From Fibrobacter sp. UWB15 (GTDB lineage: Bacteria > Fibrobacterota > Fibrobacteria > Fibrobacterales > Fibrobacteraceae): DNA of 64,000 nucleotides. The position numbers were made by a program, and so were the translations under genes. This document shows positions 29,901 to 39,577 of this stretch, in pieces (the stretch's first letter is position 1; each line of letters opens with the position of its first letter). The DNA is taken from positions 682,001 through 746,000 of the forward strand of contig NZ_FXBA01000001.1 in the NCBI RefSeq assembly GCF_900177705.1, written 5' to 3'. The notes under the pieces were generated by a model that had not been told where the DNA came from, made no database searches, and worked only from the letters and a program-made list of their open reading frames with translations.

Positions 29901-31391
29901 GTTGAACGCGAGTTCTGCAATCTTTTCCATCGGAATGCCGAGGCTGCGGGCATACGTTTCGATAAACGAACCGCAGCCGGAAGAGCAGGCTTCGTTCAGA
30001 ATGATACCTGTGACCACGCCGTCCTGCACGGAGATGGCCTTCATGTCCTGGCCACCGATGTCGAGGATAAAGCTTACGTCGGGGCAAATCTTCTGGGCGG
30101 CGTTGGCGTGGGCGACCGTTTCCACTGTGTGGAAGTCGGCATGCACGGCCTTCGCAAAGAGCTGTTCACCGTAACCGGTCGTACCGACACCGAGAATGTT
30201 GAGCTTGCAGCCGTATTCTTCGTAACGGTCGCTGAGTTCGTTCAAGGCGTTCTTGAGCACCTGCAGCGGTTCGCCGTTGTTGCTCGCGTAGAAACCATCC
30301 ACGATGTTTTCTTGTTCGTCCATGAGCACGAACTTCGTGGTGGTAGAACCTGCGTCGATACCCAGGTAAACGTTGAGCGTAGAGCCCGATACGGGCTGCG
30401 GGTAGTGGTTGCCGGCCATCTTGTGTTCTTCGAGGAACATCTTGTATTCGGCTTCGTTCTTGAAGAACAAGTCGGCAGCGGCCTTGGCCTTGTTTTCGGC
30501 CTGGCGCGTTTCGTTAAAGTGGATGAGCGCGTCCAGGGAGCCTTCCCGGCGGTACTGGCATTCCTGATCGGCGAACATGGAGCCGAGGGATAGGGCTGCA
30601 CCCATGGCTACGAGCACTTCGGAGTGTTCCGGTACAATGGCCTGTTCGTCGTTAATGCCCAGGCGTTCCTTGAAGGCGCGGACAAGCGTCGGGTTGAACG
30701 TGAGCGGGCCACCTTCGAAAATCACGGGCGGCTTGATTTCCATACCCTGGGCAAGGCCACCGATGGTCTGCTTCGCGATGGCATGGAAGCTGGAAAGGGC
30801 GATATCTTCCTTGGCGATACCGTTGTTGAGCATCGGCTGGATGTCGGTTTTCGCGAACACGCCGCAACGGCCTGAAATTTCGTAGACCTTCTGGCCACGC
30901 TTGGCAAAGCCTTCGAAGGCTTCGGTCTTGATGCGCAAAAGTTCGGCCACCTGGTCGATAAATGCACCCGTACCGCCGGCGCACACGCCGTTCATACGCA
31001 TGTCAGAGGCAATGAGCTTGCCGGTGGTCTTGTCTTTTTCGAAGAAGACGACTTTGGCGTCTTGACCACCGAGTTCAATAGCGACCCTAGATTCTGGGTA
31101 GGTGGCGCGCACCGCGAGTGCGTTTGCGACGACTTCTTGTACAAAGAAGGCGTGGGTAGCTTCGGCGAAGGGCTGACCGCCACTGCCGCAGAAGGCGACT
31201 CTGAAATTCTTATCGGGGAAAAGTCCGTGGGCCTCACGCAGCACCTCGAAAACCTTCTGTGCCTGCATGGCATTGTGGCGCTGGTAAGTATAGTGCAAAA
31301 GCTTGTTGGTCTCTGGATCGACAACCGCGATTTTCACAGTGGTGGAACCAACGTCCACGCCGACCCATAAATCGTTCTTCAAATTGCTCAT
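26955..31391 (-). CDS. 2-hydroxyacyl-CoA dehydratase activase-like giant protein
   Basis: This 1478-residue protein contains two ASKHA ATPase domains of the BcrAD/BadFG (HgdC) family: residues ~8-290 (GVDVGSTTVKIAV, ELGGQDAKVVFF, GVCAGGTGAFID) and ~350-620 (LGIDAGSTTTKFVL, DIGGQDMKAI, ACSSGCGSF). A Cys-rich region CQYCTNHCSRT near 660 and a large C-terminal part (DUF2229-like, with ICFPCQVN and CENCRAV near 1125-1160) follow. HgdC proteins deliver electrons, driven by ATP, to dehydratases through an Fe-S cluster; the Cys clusters fit such a role, but whether this fusion activates a dehydratase here is unknown. No dehydratase gene lies nearby. The stop codon sits in a GCCGAAGC / GCTTCGGC hairpin. 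Confidence 0.85.
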   Translation of the reverse strand: MSNLKNDLWVGVDVGSTTVKIAVVDPETNKLLHYTYQRHNAMQAQKVFEVLREAHGLFPDKNFRVAFCGSGGQPFAEATHAFFVQEVVANALAVRATYPESRVAIELGGQDAKVVFFEKDKTTGKLIASDMRMNGVCAGGTGAFIDQVAELLRIKTEAFEGFAKRGQKVYEISGRCGVFAKTDIQPMLNNGIAKEDIALSSFHAIAKQTIGGLAQGMEIKPPVIFEGGPLTFNPTLVRAFKERLGINDEQAIVPEHSEVLVAMGAALSLGSMFADQECQYRREGSLDALIHFNETRQAENKAKAAADLFFKNEAEYKMFLEEHKMAGNHYPQPVSGSTLNVYLGIDAGSTTTKFVLMDEQENIVDGFYASNNGEPLQVLKNALNELSDRYEEYGCKLNILGVGTTGYGEQLFAKAVHADFHTVETVAHANAAQKICPDVSFILDIGGQDMKAISVQDGVVTGIILNEACSSGCGSFIETYARSLGIPMEKIAELAFNAKSPSQLGSRCTVFMNSSIITEQRDGKQPEDIIAGICRSIINNVFTKVIRIRNLNTLGKKVVVQGGTFKNNAVLRAFEQYTGLKPIRPERPGEMGAIGIALLTKKFMEEKRKTEPELKSRFIGLDAMKTFSWHNQPGQLCQYCTNHCSRTIVTFSDGQSFVTGNRCERGEVTADPNDPKTKALIAEINKKMQSVPDMIKRTNQLLVKDYAPAKLVENNGKTIGIPRVLEFWASLPFWKAFFTSLGYTVVVSRQSDYKMFEAGLHSVPSDTVCFPAKLVHGHVLSLIEKKVDRIFFPMMVAVPSDHTKFTATSVCPVVQAYPNVCKNTDEPEKNYGVPMDQPIFHWFNAKLRRSQTIDWFHENWKLDKKLLDKAVTEGEKALNNYRTTLLEEGQKILDDVRAKNSFAVVIAGRPYHADTLINHNIASHFTAMGIPVLTTESLPGVFDQDVPSHTRIEIKNTFHLRMIGATMIAAKDPNIELAQIVSFGCGHDSILTDEMMRMLHLDSNKEMLMLKLDEGDARGPVGIRVKSFIETVKARRAANLPDKPESNEPLFHTPFLPEDKKRRRILTPNLSPAFTVLASEYMKREGYIAEYLPVADRKAIELGKKFVHNDICFPCQVNIGEALRWLVDHPEVPQNQVSMCLAKNCENCRAVQYAVLARKALDEAGFKDVTIITTGVDYKGMHPGFQLGLDFRLHMLWGLVTMDAIETMYRAVRPYEVNAGDTQKVYDEWMPKVIGVAGHLSTMQLVRPSKLIEVFEQCIEAFNGIEITEERKKGIRKPRVAVLGEILMNYHPSANGFVENYLMNNGMEVYLPGMTDFFRVDEVVREEKIKRGFSANPMMDRLEGGVTSKVYTHAVETARKSMHKFKLYEHHADCVELKDYVSDIIDPTYNTGEGWMIPGEILYNSKHGINSYIILQPFACLANHISGRGLTKAVKERCPHIQVLSLDYDPDTSFANIENRLQMLIINARELEKANAEA

Positions 31392-31401
31392 AGTGGGCTC
31401 A

Positions 31402-31407
31402 AATTTA
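31402..31407 (-). promoter_or_regulatory. -10-like box near the activase start
   Basis: TAAATT lies 10 nt before ATG 31391, with no Shine-Dalgarno sequence. It is a weaker example of the leaderless pattern. Confidence 0.3.
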
Positions 31408-31509
31408 GAAATTTGGGCTGTTTTTGTAAGTAAAATTTAGGGAGTTTTCGACGAAAACTGTAAAAAAGAGGATAAATGTTTTTCTTGGCCAAAAAAAGGC
31501 GGGAAATGT

Positions 31510-31515
31510 TATATT
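31510..31515 (+). promoter_or_regulatory. -10 box, probable leaderless start
   Basis: TATATT ends 6 nt before ATG 31522. The intervening TCGGCC contains no Shine-Dalgarno sequence. Confidence 0.55.
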
Positions 31516-31521
31516 TCGGCC

Positions 31522-32142
31522 ATGCGATTGTGGCTTACGACATCTCCTGACGATTTTGCTTCGGAATTTGATGACATAGAACAGATGTTTTCCCGCGGGC
31601 TTTCGAGGTTGATTCTCTCGAAGCGGGGAAGAGGCGGTTCTCCATATGCAACGGAAAACGATTACGAACGTTGGCTCATGGCACTCCCGATGGAATGCCG
31701 CGACCGAATCTGGGTCCGCGGTACTCCCGATTTGGCGGAACGCTTGGATGTTCGTGGCTGTTTGACCGAGGCGGGCTCTTTGTTGGGAGATGTGCCTGAA
31801 AGCTGGAAACGCGTGAATACGGTTGCCTTTTGCCGCGACATGGATCAGCTGGAACAGCTGCCGCAGTGGGTGGCCGGGGCGCTTATTGGACCGATTTTCC
31901 AGCCGCAATCGGTTTTTGAACCGGTAAAATTTCACGGAGTCGAAACGCTTGCAAATAAATTAACGACAATTGCGTCGTCTGATTCCGCTAAAATTCCCCA
32001 GATTATCGCGTTCGGCGGCATCGATCACGAGAACCTGGACGATATCAAGAAACTTCCCTTACAGGGAATCTCCGTGCTGGGTGGTATCTGGAACTACGCC
32101 GACCCGGTAAACGCTTTTATCAAGCTCAGCAGAGCAATGTGA
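31522..32142 (+). CDS. Thiamine-phosphate-synthase / TenI-like TIM-barrel protein
   Basis: This 206-residue protein has late-barrel motifs of the ThiE/TenI family: ALIGPIFQPQSVF near 133 and IIAFGGIDHENLDDIKKLPLQGISVLGGIWNYADPV near 158-192, where GGI and GGIW would hold the phosphate. The N-terminal part lacks the V-x-L-x-Q-L-R-x-K type signature of true ThiE, so it may be TenI (aminopyrimidine or thiazole processing) or a degenerate paralogue. Clusters for thiC lie elsewhere in the window. Start is fixed by the adjacent -10 box. It converges with the GH43 gene. Confidence 0.65.
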   Translation: MRLWLTTSPDDFASEFDDIEQMFSRGLSRLILSKRGRGGSPYATENDYERWLMALPMECRDRIWVRGTPDLAERLDVRGCLTEAGSLLGDVPESWKRVNTVAFCRDMDQLEQLPQWVAGALIGPIFQPQSVFEPVKFHGVETLANKLTTIASSDSAKIPQIIAFGGIDHENLDDIKKLPLQGISVLGGIWNYADPVNAFIKLSRAM

Positions 32143-32212
32143 CTAATGTGAAATGTGGAATGTGAAATGACTAATTAACATCACACATTACACATCACAC
32201 ATTACACATCTT
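32138..32212. repeat. Inverted ATGTGA / TCACAT array at a convergent junction
   Basis: AATGTGAAATGTGGAATGTGA units are followed by inverted CACATTACACATCACACA units around TTAATTAA-like DNA. Transcripts from both convergent genes would carry a long imperfect hairpin ending in TTTTTT or AAAAAA. Confidence 0.85.
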
Positions 32213-32214
32213 TT

Positions 32215-34017
32215 TTACCGTTGGATATAAACCGCGTTTCTTGGCTTGGCCTTGAGTCTATTGCCCAGCAAGTCGAAGTAAACCGGGTTACGGTTCAAAC
32301 GCATGGATTTGCTGTGGTCACGAAGCCTTTTATATACGATGGTTGTCGTGGTATCGGGTTCCTTGTAGGGCTTGTCCGGGTCATCGACCACAAGCTTGAT
32401 TCTCGCACGGCTCTTGCAGCCGGTCTCGTTCGTATAAACGACGGTGTAGTAACCGCTAAAGTCGCCATCCACATTCTTGAGCGTGTTTTCGCGGGTGGTG
32501 GACTTGAATCCGTTCGGGCCTTCCCAGCTCCAAATCTTGCCGTCCCACGGGTGTGGGCCGAACTGCACCGTAGCGCCCTTTGCGACCTTCAGGTCAAGCG
32601 TTTCGTTCCAGCCGCCGTCATTGACTTTGCTGTACGGGATAATCTTGGTGCCGCTGCACGGGCCTACCACCTTCTTGCCGTCGCACATGCCTATTGAATC
32701 CGGAATTTCAATCACCCGCGGTTCAAAATCAGGGGTGGGGAAGGCTTTCATGAGGGCTGCCGTTTCTTGGGCGGTAACTGGGAGAATGGTCCCGTGGCGG
32801 GGCGTGAATGCGCCGCTCGTCTTGGTATCCTGTACGAACTTGAAATTTTCGAGGTCGGGGCTGCTCGTGAACTGGTAATGCCCGTTCATGTAGCAGTCGT
32901 ACATGAGCACCCAACTGTTCTGGTTGATGAGCTTGAAGACTCCTGCGCCTTCCACGGCTTCGGTCGTCTGTTGCAGAGCCTTGCTTGGCTTGCTCCACTG
33001 CGAACCGCTGGCGGCTCCGCTCTTGGGCATGAGAGAACTTGCGGTCACCTTGCAGATGCCACCGTCGCCTTCGTTCTTGTAGAAGGCATGGTAGAATTTA
33101 TCGACCGGGTTGTAGACGATGTCCATGTCGATTGTCGATTTTCCGCGGTCAAAGAAATGCTGCGGGTCGCCTTCCAAATCGGTAAAGTCCTTGTTCGAGT
33201 AGGCGTAAAAGACCTTGTCGTAGCTGATAGTCCCGTCATTGGTCAACAGCGAAAAGTACACCAGCGGGCGGCCCTTGGTGCCGTCGCCGTTGTCGTAGGT
33301 GTCGTCCCAGAAGGTTTCGGGGGCCCAGACGCGGGTCACGTTTGCGAAGTTCTTGCCCTTGTACTTATCGGGGAAGTGCACCGTGCTGTGTTCCCAGTTG
33401 ATGAGGTCGCGGGAGCGCATGAGCACCATGCCGCGGTTGCTAGCCCAGCCTTCGGCGCTCTTCATGTCGGTATTCACCATGTAGAACCAGCCGTCGGGAG
33501 CACGCAGAACATGCGGGTCGCGGAGCCCCTTCTTGATGCTTACCGTGTCGGCGGCCACCACGCGCTTCCCGTTGTTCATGGCGGTAAAGCTGTAGCCGTC
33601 GTTGCTCAGCGCGTAGTAGATATTCTCGTTGTCGTTGGCCGGGAAATACGCGAAAAGGTAGTTGGAGTAGGGTTCATACCCGTGGATAGAGACCTTTAAA
33701 GACACGTCCTGCGTCTTTGCGGACAGGCCGTCATGAATGGTTGCTGTGAGGGTCACTTCCTTGTTTTCGCCCACAAATCTGCCGTTGACGTGGCCGTCGT
33801 GGCCCAAAAATAGCGTGTCGCTGCTTTTCCACGTAATGGGGAAGGTCTCCCCGCCAAGCTTTATGGTGTCAAGGAGGGTAAGGTCGGTATACAGGTCGTT
33901 GGCCGAGTTGCCTAAACTCCGGCTTACGCTGTCGACTGCGCGCCAGAAGGGGGCGACATCGACTTGTGCAAAAGAAACTCCTGCTAAAGCGATTACGAGA
34001 GGTAATATCTGCTTCAT
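32215..34017 (-). CDS. Secreted GH43 glycosidase with Ig-like domains
   Basis: ATG 34017, preceded by GGAG, opens a signal peptide (MKQILPLVIALAGVSFAQ) and gives 600 residues; the open frame upstream is not needed. Residues ~40-110 look like a bacterial Ig-like domain (LGGETFPITWKSSDTLFL). The GH43 five-blade propeller follows: GLRDPHVLRAPDGWFYMVNTD with the base Asp, DMDIVYNPVDKFYHAF with the second Asp, and VEGAGVFKLINQNSW with the acid Glu. Family members act as arabinofuranosidases or xylosidases. A second Ig-like region (WSWEGPNGF ... YTVVYTNETGC) and the Fibrobacter tail YFDLLGNRLKAKPRNAVYI end the protein. Confidence 0.88.
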   Translation of the reverse strand: MKQILPLVIALAGVSFAQVDVAPFWRAVDSVSRSLGNSANDLYTDLTLLDTIKLGGETFPITWKSSDTLFLGHDGHVNGRFVGENKEVTLTATIHDGLSAKTQDVSLKVSIHGYEPYSNYLFAYFPANDNENIYYALSNDGYSFTAMNNGKRVVAADTVSIKKGLRDPHVLRAPDGWFYMVNTDMKSAEGWASNRGMVLMRSRDLINWEHSTVHFPDKYKGKNFANVTRVWAPETFWDDTYDNGDGTKGRPLVYFSLLTNDGTISYDKVFYAYSNKDFTDLEGDPQHFFDRGKSTIDMDIVYNPVDKFYHAFYKNEGDGGICKVTASSLMPKSGAASGSQWSKPSKALQQTTEAVEGAGVFKLINQNSWVLMYDCYMNGHYQFTSSPDLENFKFVQDTKTSGAFTPRHGTILPVTAQETAALMKAFPTPDFEPRVIEIPDSIGMCDGKKVVGPCSGTKIIPYSKVNDGGWNETLDLKVAKGATVQFGPHPWDGKIWSWEGPNGFKSTTRENTLKNVDGDFSGYYTVVYTNETGCKSRARIKLVVDDPDKPYKEPDTTTTIVYKRLRDHSKSMRLNRNPVYFDLLGNRLKAKPRNAVYIQR

Positions 34018-34266
34018 CTCTAAAAAATCTCCAAACCTGTAAAAGTATAGGCTAATGACCATCCATAAATATAATTCCACTTTTAGAGGGCGTTTTGTCA
34101 ATTTTAATAAGAATATTGACTTTTTTTCCATACCCCTTTTGTACATTATATCACATATTGTAAGGGGGAAAACATATAAATATGTTGCAAAAGGGCTTTT
34201 TATCCAAAAAAAAAGCATATTCCAAGTTGGAATAAGTTGAGTTGGTCTATTTGGGCCTCTAAACAT

Positions 34267-34272
34267 TATATT
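34267..34272 (+). promoter_or_regulatory. -10 box, probable leaderless start
   Basis: TATATT ends 8 nt before ATG 34281. The region upstream to 34018 is AT-rich and I see no gene in it. Confidence 0.55.
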
Positions 34273-34280
34273 AGGGTTAT

Positions 34281-35348
34281 ATGGAACGGAAGCGCGCAAA
34301 GATTTTGGTAATTGACGACACAAAGACGAATATTGAGGTGCTCGAAGGAATTTTGTCCAGCGAGTACGACGTCTTTGTGGCTCTTGATGGCAAAAAAGGC
34401 CTTTTTTTGACTGAAAAAGTCAAACCGGACCTGATTTTGCTCGACGTGATGATGCCAGAAATGGATGGTTACGAAACGCTTCGCCAGATGAACGAAAAAA
34501 AGCTGGTCGAAAATACTCCGGTGCTGTTTTTGACAGCGAAAGCCGATTCCAAGAGCGAGCAGACTGGCCTTGACTTGGGTGCAGTCGATTACATTACCAA
34601 ACCGTTCCACCCGAATTTGGTGCAATTGCGCATTAAAAATCAGTTGGAATTCAAGCACCAGCGTGATCATTTGCAGGAACTGGTAGAAGAAAAGACCCTG
34701 GATTTGCGTAAAACGCTCAAGGTGATGCTGACGAGTCTTGGCGCATTGGCGGAATACCGTGACCCCGAAACAGGTGCTCACATTAAACGTACCCAGGTGC
34801 TGGTGCAAATGCTTGCCGAGGCTTTGCGAGACCATCCGCGTTTTAAGGATGCAATTCCGAACAATGAATATATTGATTACTATGCGACGGCTGCTCCGCT
34901 CCACGACATTGGCAAAGTCGGCATTCCTGACGAAATCTTGCGCAAGCCGGCCCGCCTGAACGAAGAAGAATGGGCGGTTATGAGTACGCATGCCCAAAAG
35001 GGTTACGATGTGCTGGTGAATGCCACGCGTGAACTCAAGGACCATCCGCTGGTCAAGATTTGTGCCGATATTATTCTGAACCACCATGAACGCTTTGATG
35101 GTGCTGGCTATCCGAATAAACTCAAGGGAGATGATATTCCGGTTGGAGCACGCTTGATGTCGGTGGCCGACGTGTACGACGCCTTGGTTTCGAAGCGCCC
35201 TTACAAAGAAGCGTACCCCCATGAAGTCGCAGTAAAGGAAATCTTGGAAGGTAGAGGTACTCAGTTTGACCCCGATGTGGTGGACGCCTTTATGTCTTTA
35301 GAATCCAAGTTGCCCGAAATATACGAGCACTATAAAGAAAGCTCGTAA
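34281..35348 (+). CDS. Response regulator with HD-GYP domain
   Basis: This 355-residue protein has a receiver domain (1-~120: VIDDTKTN, phospho-Asp in LILLDVMMPEMDG, LTAK, and Lys in ITKPF) and an HD-GYP phosphodiesterase domain (~150-350). The HD pair HDIGK is near 212 and the HHERFDGAGYP signature near 274, both complete, so c-di-GMP hydrolysis is expected. It is followed after 9 nt by the hybrid histidine kinase gene, and the two likely form one signalling unit. A helical linker (QEYL-like LVEEKTLDLRKTLKVM) connects the domains. What signal it answers is not visible. Confidence 0.93.
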   Translation: MERKRAKILVIDDTKTNIEVLEGILSSEYDVFVALDGKKGLFLTEKVKPDLILLDVMMPEMDGYETLRQMNEKKLVENTPVLFLTAKADSKSEQTGLDLGAVDYITKPFHPNLVQLRIKNQLEFKHQRDHLQELVEEKTLDLRKTLKVMLTSLGALAEYRDPETGAHIKRTQVLVQMLAEALRDHPRFKDAIPNNEYIDYYATAAPLHDIGKVGIPDEILRKPARLNEEEWAVMSTHAQKGYDVLVNATRELKDHPLVKICADIILNHHERFDGAGYPNKLKGDDIPVGARLMSVADVYDALVSKRPYKEAYPHEVAVKEILEGRGTQFDPDVVDAFMSLESKLPEIYEHYKESS

Positions 35349-35357
35349 GGAGCCGTT

Positions 35358-38300
35358 TTGACTCATAACCCACTGAATGCACAACGTCGTCGCTTAAGAA
35401 ACCGCATCTCGATGGTGTACATGTTGCCGACTTTTGTGGCAGCAGTGGCTTTGGTCTTTCTTTTTTCTACGGCAGTGCGTTCCATGTTGGTGGAGTCCGC
35501 TGTCGCTAATACCGAAACGGCCCTTCGTGAACGGGTTCAGACCGAAATTGAAGCCTTTTTGAAAGTCCGCGAAGAAAGTTTCCTGGGGGTTGCAAAGCGT
35601 GTGCAGCAGGTTTCCAAGGACAACGCCATCAAGCCTTTGCTTTACAAGCAGACACAGACTGCCGAAGGTATTGTGGATGTCTATTTTGGGACTACCGATG
35701 GTGACTATATTTCGGGCAGGGGCTTGAAACTGGAAAACGGAAAGACGGAATTCCGTACTACAGGCTGGTATTTGGAAGCGTCTCGCAAAAGGGGACTTGC
35801 CTATACGGGCCCTACGATTCGTAAAAGTGTCAATCGCCAGGTTCTTTCTCTTTCGTACCCGATTTGGGATAAAAATCACAAGTTCAGGGGAGCCTTGGGC
35901 GAAGATATCAATCTGCACAAGGTTAGGCTTTCTATGGGCGCCCTTGCCAAGGAAGAGGGCGGTATTACGATGTTGGTGGCAAGCGAAAGCGATAACTTGC
36001 TGACCTATTTCCCTTACGAAACCAATCGCGGAAAAGTCTTGCAGGATAGCGTTGAAAACTTGCTATTGCTGATTTCGGACAAGTTTAATTCAGACACCTT
36101 GATGGACGGGCGCATTTTGCGCTTCGAAAAGACCAATGAACATCATCAACAGTTGATTTTCATGGTGACGCCCCTGAAACAATTGCCTTTCTACATAGTG
36201 CATGTCAGCCAGCATAACAAGATTGCAGCCAGTATCGATAATCACTCCAGTACCATGCTTGGTGTGGTCGCTTTCTTTGTGTTTGTGCTGATGGGACTTG
36301 CGGCCTTGTTCTCCCATATTCTTTTCCGTCGCTATATTCAGAGAGACTTGAACGACAGTGTGAATTCCAGTACGCTTTTTGACACGCTGCTGTGGAAAGG
36401 CAATAATTTTACCATCATTCTCACTAACGAAAATTTTGATATCTTGCATGCCAGCGCCCATGTGATGGATTTCTTGAACGGCGGCGAAGACATGAAAGAA
36501 GAAAGTCTTTTTAAGTTCTTTACTTCGGATGCGTTTAATAAATTTGCCCACCGTGTGGCCATGGGCGGACAGTTGCTTGCCAGTGAACGCAGAACCATTG
36601 TGCGTGTGCAGAATGCCGATGGGGAAGTGGAATGGTGGGGCATGTCGTTCCAGGCGTTGGTGGAAGATAACGGTGCCACCCGATTCTTGATCATGATCAA
36701 TGACGAAACCAGCGGAATCCAGAAAGATACGATTCTGGATACGATTATGCTTTCGGGCGATCATTCGATTTTGATCATTTTCGACAAGAACTTGCATATT
36801 AAGTACATGTCCCGCCAGCTTGCTGAATTCTTGGGCAAGGAATGGCGTGCTTTTGTGGGGCTTTCTATTAACGAACTTTCGGATATGGGGCTCCCTGAAT
36901 CCATGATCAAGGCGGTAATCGATTCGTACAAGAAAGATGAAGTCTGGAAAGATTCCTTGATGCTCAAACCCGAAAACGGCACCGAAGAAACCTGGTTCCG
37001 TGGCGAAGGTTGTACCTTGAAGGTGCAAGAGACTGTTGTGGGCTACATGCTTTCGATGATTGATATTTCGGAAGTGGTGGCAGCCCGCGAAATTGCTGAA
37101 CAGGCGACCCAGGCGAAGAGTGAATTCCTTGCCAACATGAGTCATGAAATTCGCACGCCGATGAACGCCATTATCGGTATGGCGCACTTGATTTCAGAGA
37201 CGAATCTGGATAATCACCAGCGAGGATTTGTAGACCGAATTAGCCATGCGGCAAAGTCTTTGCTCGGAATTATCAACAATATTCTAGACTTCTCGAAGAT
37301 TGAGGCGAAAAAGCAGGATTTGGAAATCACGCAGCTTGTGCTGCAAGATGTGATTGGCGAAGTGGCGGCTCTTGCCGAGGTGCGCATTGCTGGCCGCCCG
37401 ATAGAATTGATTGTGGATGTGGACCCGGATATTCCTGAGATCTTGATGGGTGACCCGCTCAGGCTTTCCCAGATTTTTACGAACCTCATTAACAATGCGA
37501 CCAAGTTTACCGAAAAAGGCGACATTACCCTGAGTGTCAAACTGTTGCAGCAGGCAAATAACATGGTCAAGCTGTATATCTGTGTCAAGGATACGGGTAT
37601 TGGCATGACTCAAGAACAGGTTTCTCGCTTGTTTAACGCCTTTACGCAGGCGGATGGCTCTACTACGCGTAAGTACGGCGGTACGGGCCTTGGCCTTGTG
37701 ATTTCTAAATCGCTGGTGGAACTCATGGGCGGTCAGCTCCAGGTGACAAGCGAATCGGGCGTGGGCTCGCAATTCTTCTTTACGATTTCGCTCCCGGTGG
37801 CGGCCCAGGTGGGCGAGCCCAAGTGGAAAAACGAAGATCGCTTTACCAATAAGAATGTGCTTCTGGTCGATGACTGCGCCAACTTGCGTACAATTTTGAG
37901 GCATTACTTGAACAAGTTGCGTTGTGTCGTCGAAGAGGCGAGCTCCGTAGACGAAGCTCTGGATTTGATTCAGGCGCACGAAGAAGCGGGCGAGGCTCCG
38001 TACGATTTGTTCCTGGTTGATTACAGCATGCCGATTTTGAATGGCTTTGACTTTGTGCATGGCCTGACCGAAAACATGAAGTCAATCCCGAAGGTGTTGA
38101 TGCACCCGATTCATTTTGACGAAAACGAACTGAATGCGGCAAAGACTCTTGGATTCAATAGCTTTGTGTCTAAACCGCTTCAAATCAGCTCGCTCTTAAG
38201 TGCGTTACAGGAGGCTTTTGGCTATCCCTTGACTTATAAGAAAGTCGAGAAGAAGGAAAAGGGTAAAATTTACTTTAAGGAAGCGAAGATCCTGCTAGTT

Positions 38301-39326
38301 GAAGATAACCAGATGAACCAGGAATTGGCGGTGTCGCTCCTGAATAGTGTTGGCCTTACCGCGATGATTGCAAATAATGGTAAAGAAGCGCTTGACATGC
38401 TCAAGAAAGATGCCTTTGATCTGGTGCTCATGGATATCCAGATGCCGATTATGGATGGCCTTACTGCCACAAGGGAAATCCGTGCCCGCGAAGATGAATA
38501 CTTCAAGAAGGTTCCTATTCTGGCCATGAGTGCCCGCGCCTTCCAGAAAGATACCGAGGAATGTCTTGAAGCGGGCATGAATGCGCACATTGTAAAGCCG
38601 ATTGACCCGACGGTACTGTACGAAGAAATGGCAAAATTCCTGCCGGTGGCGGCAGAAACGCCTAATGTGGGTAATTCCGACGCGCCTGATCTCACGCAAG
38701 ACGATAAGGAATTCTTGGCCTATTTCCAGAAGGTCAATGACTTTGATGCGGAATCGGGACTTTACCACGTGAACAACAACCGCAATATGTTCCTTAAGAT
38801 TTTGCAGGGTTTTGTTCGCGACTATGGCGGAAATTCCTTCAATTTGCGTGCTCTTATTGAACAGTTCCATTACGAAGAGGCGACCCGTATCGTGCATACC
38901 ATTAAGGGCCTTTGCGGAACCATAGGTTCTAACAATGTGCAGAAATTGGCGGCAGACCTAGAAGCGGAACTGGAACAGAAACAGTGCGATTTCTCAGTTT
39001 ACAATAAGTTTGAAGAACGTCTGCGTGCTCTCATTGGAGATTTGCAGATTGTGCTTTCAGATATTGTCTCGGAGCAGAATGCGCCTGTGCAAAAGACTCA
39101 GGATCCTGAAGCCGGAAAGAAATTGGCTGACGCGGTCAAGGAACTGAAAGAAGCTGTGGATACTTGTTCTTCGACCCAGTGCAAGCGTATTCTTGATGGC
39201 ATTGAAAATATTGCCTTCGAGCCGAACCAGGAAGTTTTGCTGCATAAGTTGAAGGAACTGTTGGACGATTACGACTTTAGCGAAGCGTCTGAAATCCTGG
39301 AAACTCTCGAAAAGACTCTGGCCTAG
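35358..39326 (+). CDS. Hybrid histidine kinase with two receivers and Hpt
   Basis: This 1322-residue membrane kinase starts with TTG, with AAGGAG 5 nt upstream. Order: TM helix (~20-40), periplasmic sensor of the dCache kind (~41-290), TM helix (~295-318), two PAS-like regions (~345-590), dimerisation helix with phospho-His in [16 protein letters not shown] (~595), ATPase (NNATKF, DTGIGM, GGTGLGL; ~690-815), receiver 1 ([18 protein letters not shown]), receiver 2 ([25 protein letters not shown]), and an Hpt domain with [11 protein letters not shown] (~1178). The C-terminal 100 residues are helical and without a known match. It would sense an outside signal and pass phosphate to the HD-GYP regulator upstream. 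Confidence 0.93.
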   Translation: MTHNPLNAQRRRLRNRISMVYMLPTFVAAVALVFLFSTAVRSMLVESAVANTETALRERVQTEIEAFLKVREESFLGVAKRVQQVSKDNAIKPLLYKQTQTAEGIVDVYFGTTDGDYISGRGLKLENGKTEFRTTGWYLEASRKRGLAYTGPTIRKSVNRQVLSLSYPIWDKNHKFRGALGEDINLHKVRLSMGALAKEEGGITMLVASESDNLLTYFPYETNRGKVLQDSVENLLLLISDKFNSDTLMDGRILRFEKTNEHHQQLIFMVTPLKQLPFYIVHVSQHNKIAASIDNHSSTMLGVVAFFVFVLMGLAALFSHILFRRYIQRDLNDSVNSSTLFDTLLWKGNNFTIILTNENFDILHASAHVMDFLNGGEDMKEESLFKFFTSDAFNKFAHRVAMGGQLLASERRTIVRVQNADGEVEWWGMSFQALVEDNGATRFLIMINDETSGIQKDTILDTIMLSGDHSILIIFDKNLHIKYMSRQLAEFLGKEWRAFVGLSINELSDMGLPESMIKAVIDSYKKDEVWKDSLMLKPENGTEETWFRGEGCTLKVQETVVGYMLSMIDISEVVAAREIAEQATQAKSEFLANMSHEIRTPMNAIIGMAHLISETNLDNHQRGFVDRISHAAKSLLGIINNILDFSKIEAKKQDLEITQLVLQDVIGEVAALAEVRIAGRPIELIVDVDPDIPEILMGDPLRLSQIFTNLINNATKFTEKGDITLSVKLLQQANNMVKLYICVKDTGIGMTQEQVSRLFNAFTQADGSTTRKYGGTGLGLVISKSLVELMGGQLQVTSESGVGSQFFFTISLPVAAQVGEPKWKNEDRFTNKNVLLVDDCANLRTILRHYLNKLRCVVEEASSVDEALDLIQAHEEAGEAPYDLFLVDYSMPILNGFDFVHGLTENMKSIPKVLMHPIHFDENELNAAKTLGFNSFVSKPLQISSLLSALQEAFGYPLTYKKVEKKEKGKIYFKEAKILLVEDNQMNQELAVSLLNSVGLTAMIANNGKEALDMLKKDAFDLVLMDIQMPIMDGLTATREIRAREDEYFKKVPILAMSARAFQKDTEECLEAGMNAHIVKPIDPTVLYEEMAKFLPVAAETPNVGNSDAPDLTQDDKEFLAYFQKVNDFDAESGLYHVNNNRNMFLKILQGFVRDYGGNSFNLRALIEQFHYEEATRIVHTIKGLCGTIGSNNVQKLAADLEAELEQKQCDFSVYNKFEERLRALIGDLQIVLSDIVSEQNAPVQKTQDPEAGKKLADAVKELKEAVDTCSSTQCKRILDGIENIAFEPNQEVLLHKLKELLDDYDFSEASEILETLEKTLA

Positions 39327-39577
39327 TGCAAAATCATTGCCGCGATAAACGCGAGCGCCACAATTACCGCAGCCGCGATGGCGAGTGGGTTCGCCTTTTT
39401 CTTCTTGTTGCCGTATTCGTCCGTGCCGAACTCGTTTTCCACAATTTCGTCGTAATCAGGCGTTTCCAGGTCGGTAAATTCTGAGCCTTCTTTCCAGCCG
39501 GTGTCGGCGTCGCTCCCGCAATGCGGGCAGAACGTGGCGTTGTCTTTGAGTTCGGAATGGCAATGAGGACAGAGCAT
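39323..39577 (-). CDS. Zinc-ribbon membrane protein
   Basis: This 84-residue protein has a zinc ribbon (CPHCHSELKDNATFCPHCGS, with CxxC twice), an acidic linker, KKKK and one C-terminal membrane helix (LAIAAAVIVALAFIAAMIL). Small zinc-ribbon tail-anchored proteins of this kind are common and mostly uncharacterised. Its end overlaps the kinase end by 4 nt on the other strand. The start is before a heptamer array with no clear Shine-Dalgarno sequence. Confidence 0.8.
   Translation of the reverse strand: MLCPHCHSELKDNATFCPHCGSDADTGWKEGSEFTDLETPDYDEIVENEFGTDEYGNKKKKANPLAIAAAVIVALAFIAAMILH

Noticed and set aside
27984-30593. An 869-codon open frame on the plus strand
   Set aside because: It lies entirely opposite the activase-like gene, whose two ATPase domains are clear. 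The plus-strand frame has no recognisable motif.
32215-34323. A longer start for GH43
   Set aside because: The extra 100 residues have no domain pattern and overlap the start of the divergent regulator gene; the signal peptide begins at 34017 behind GGAG.
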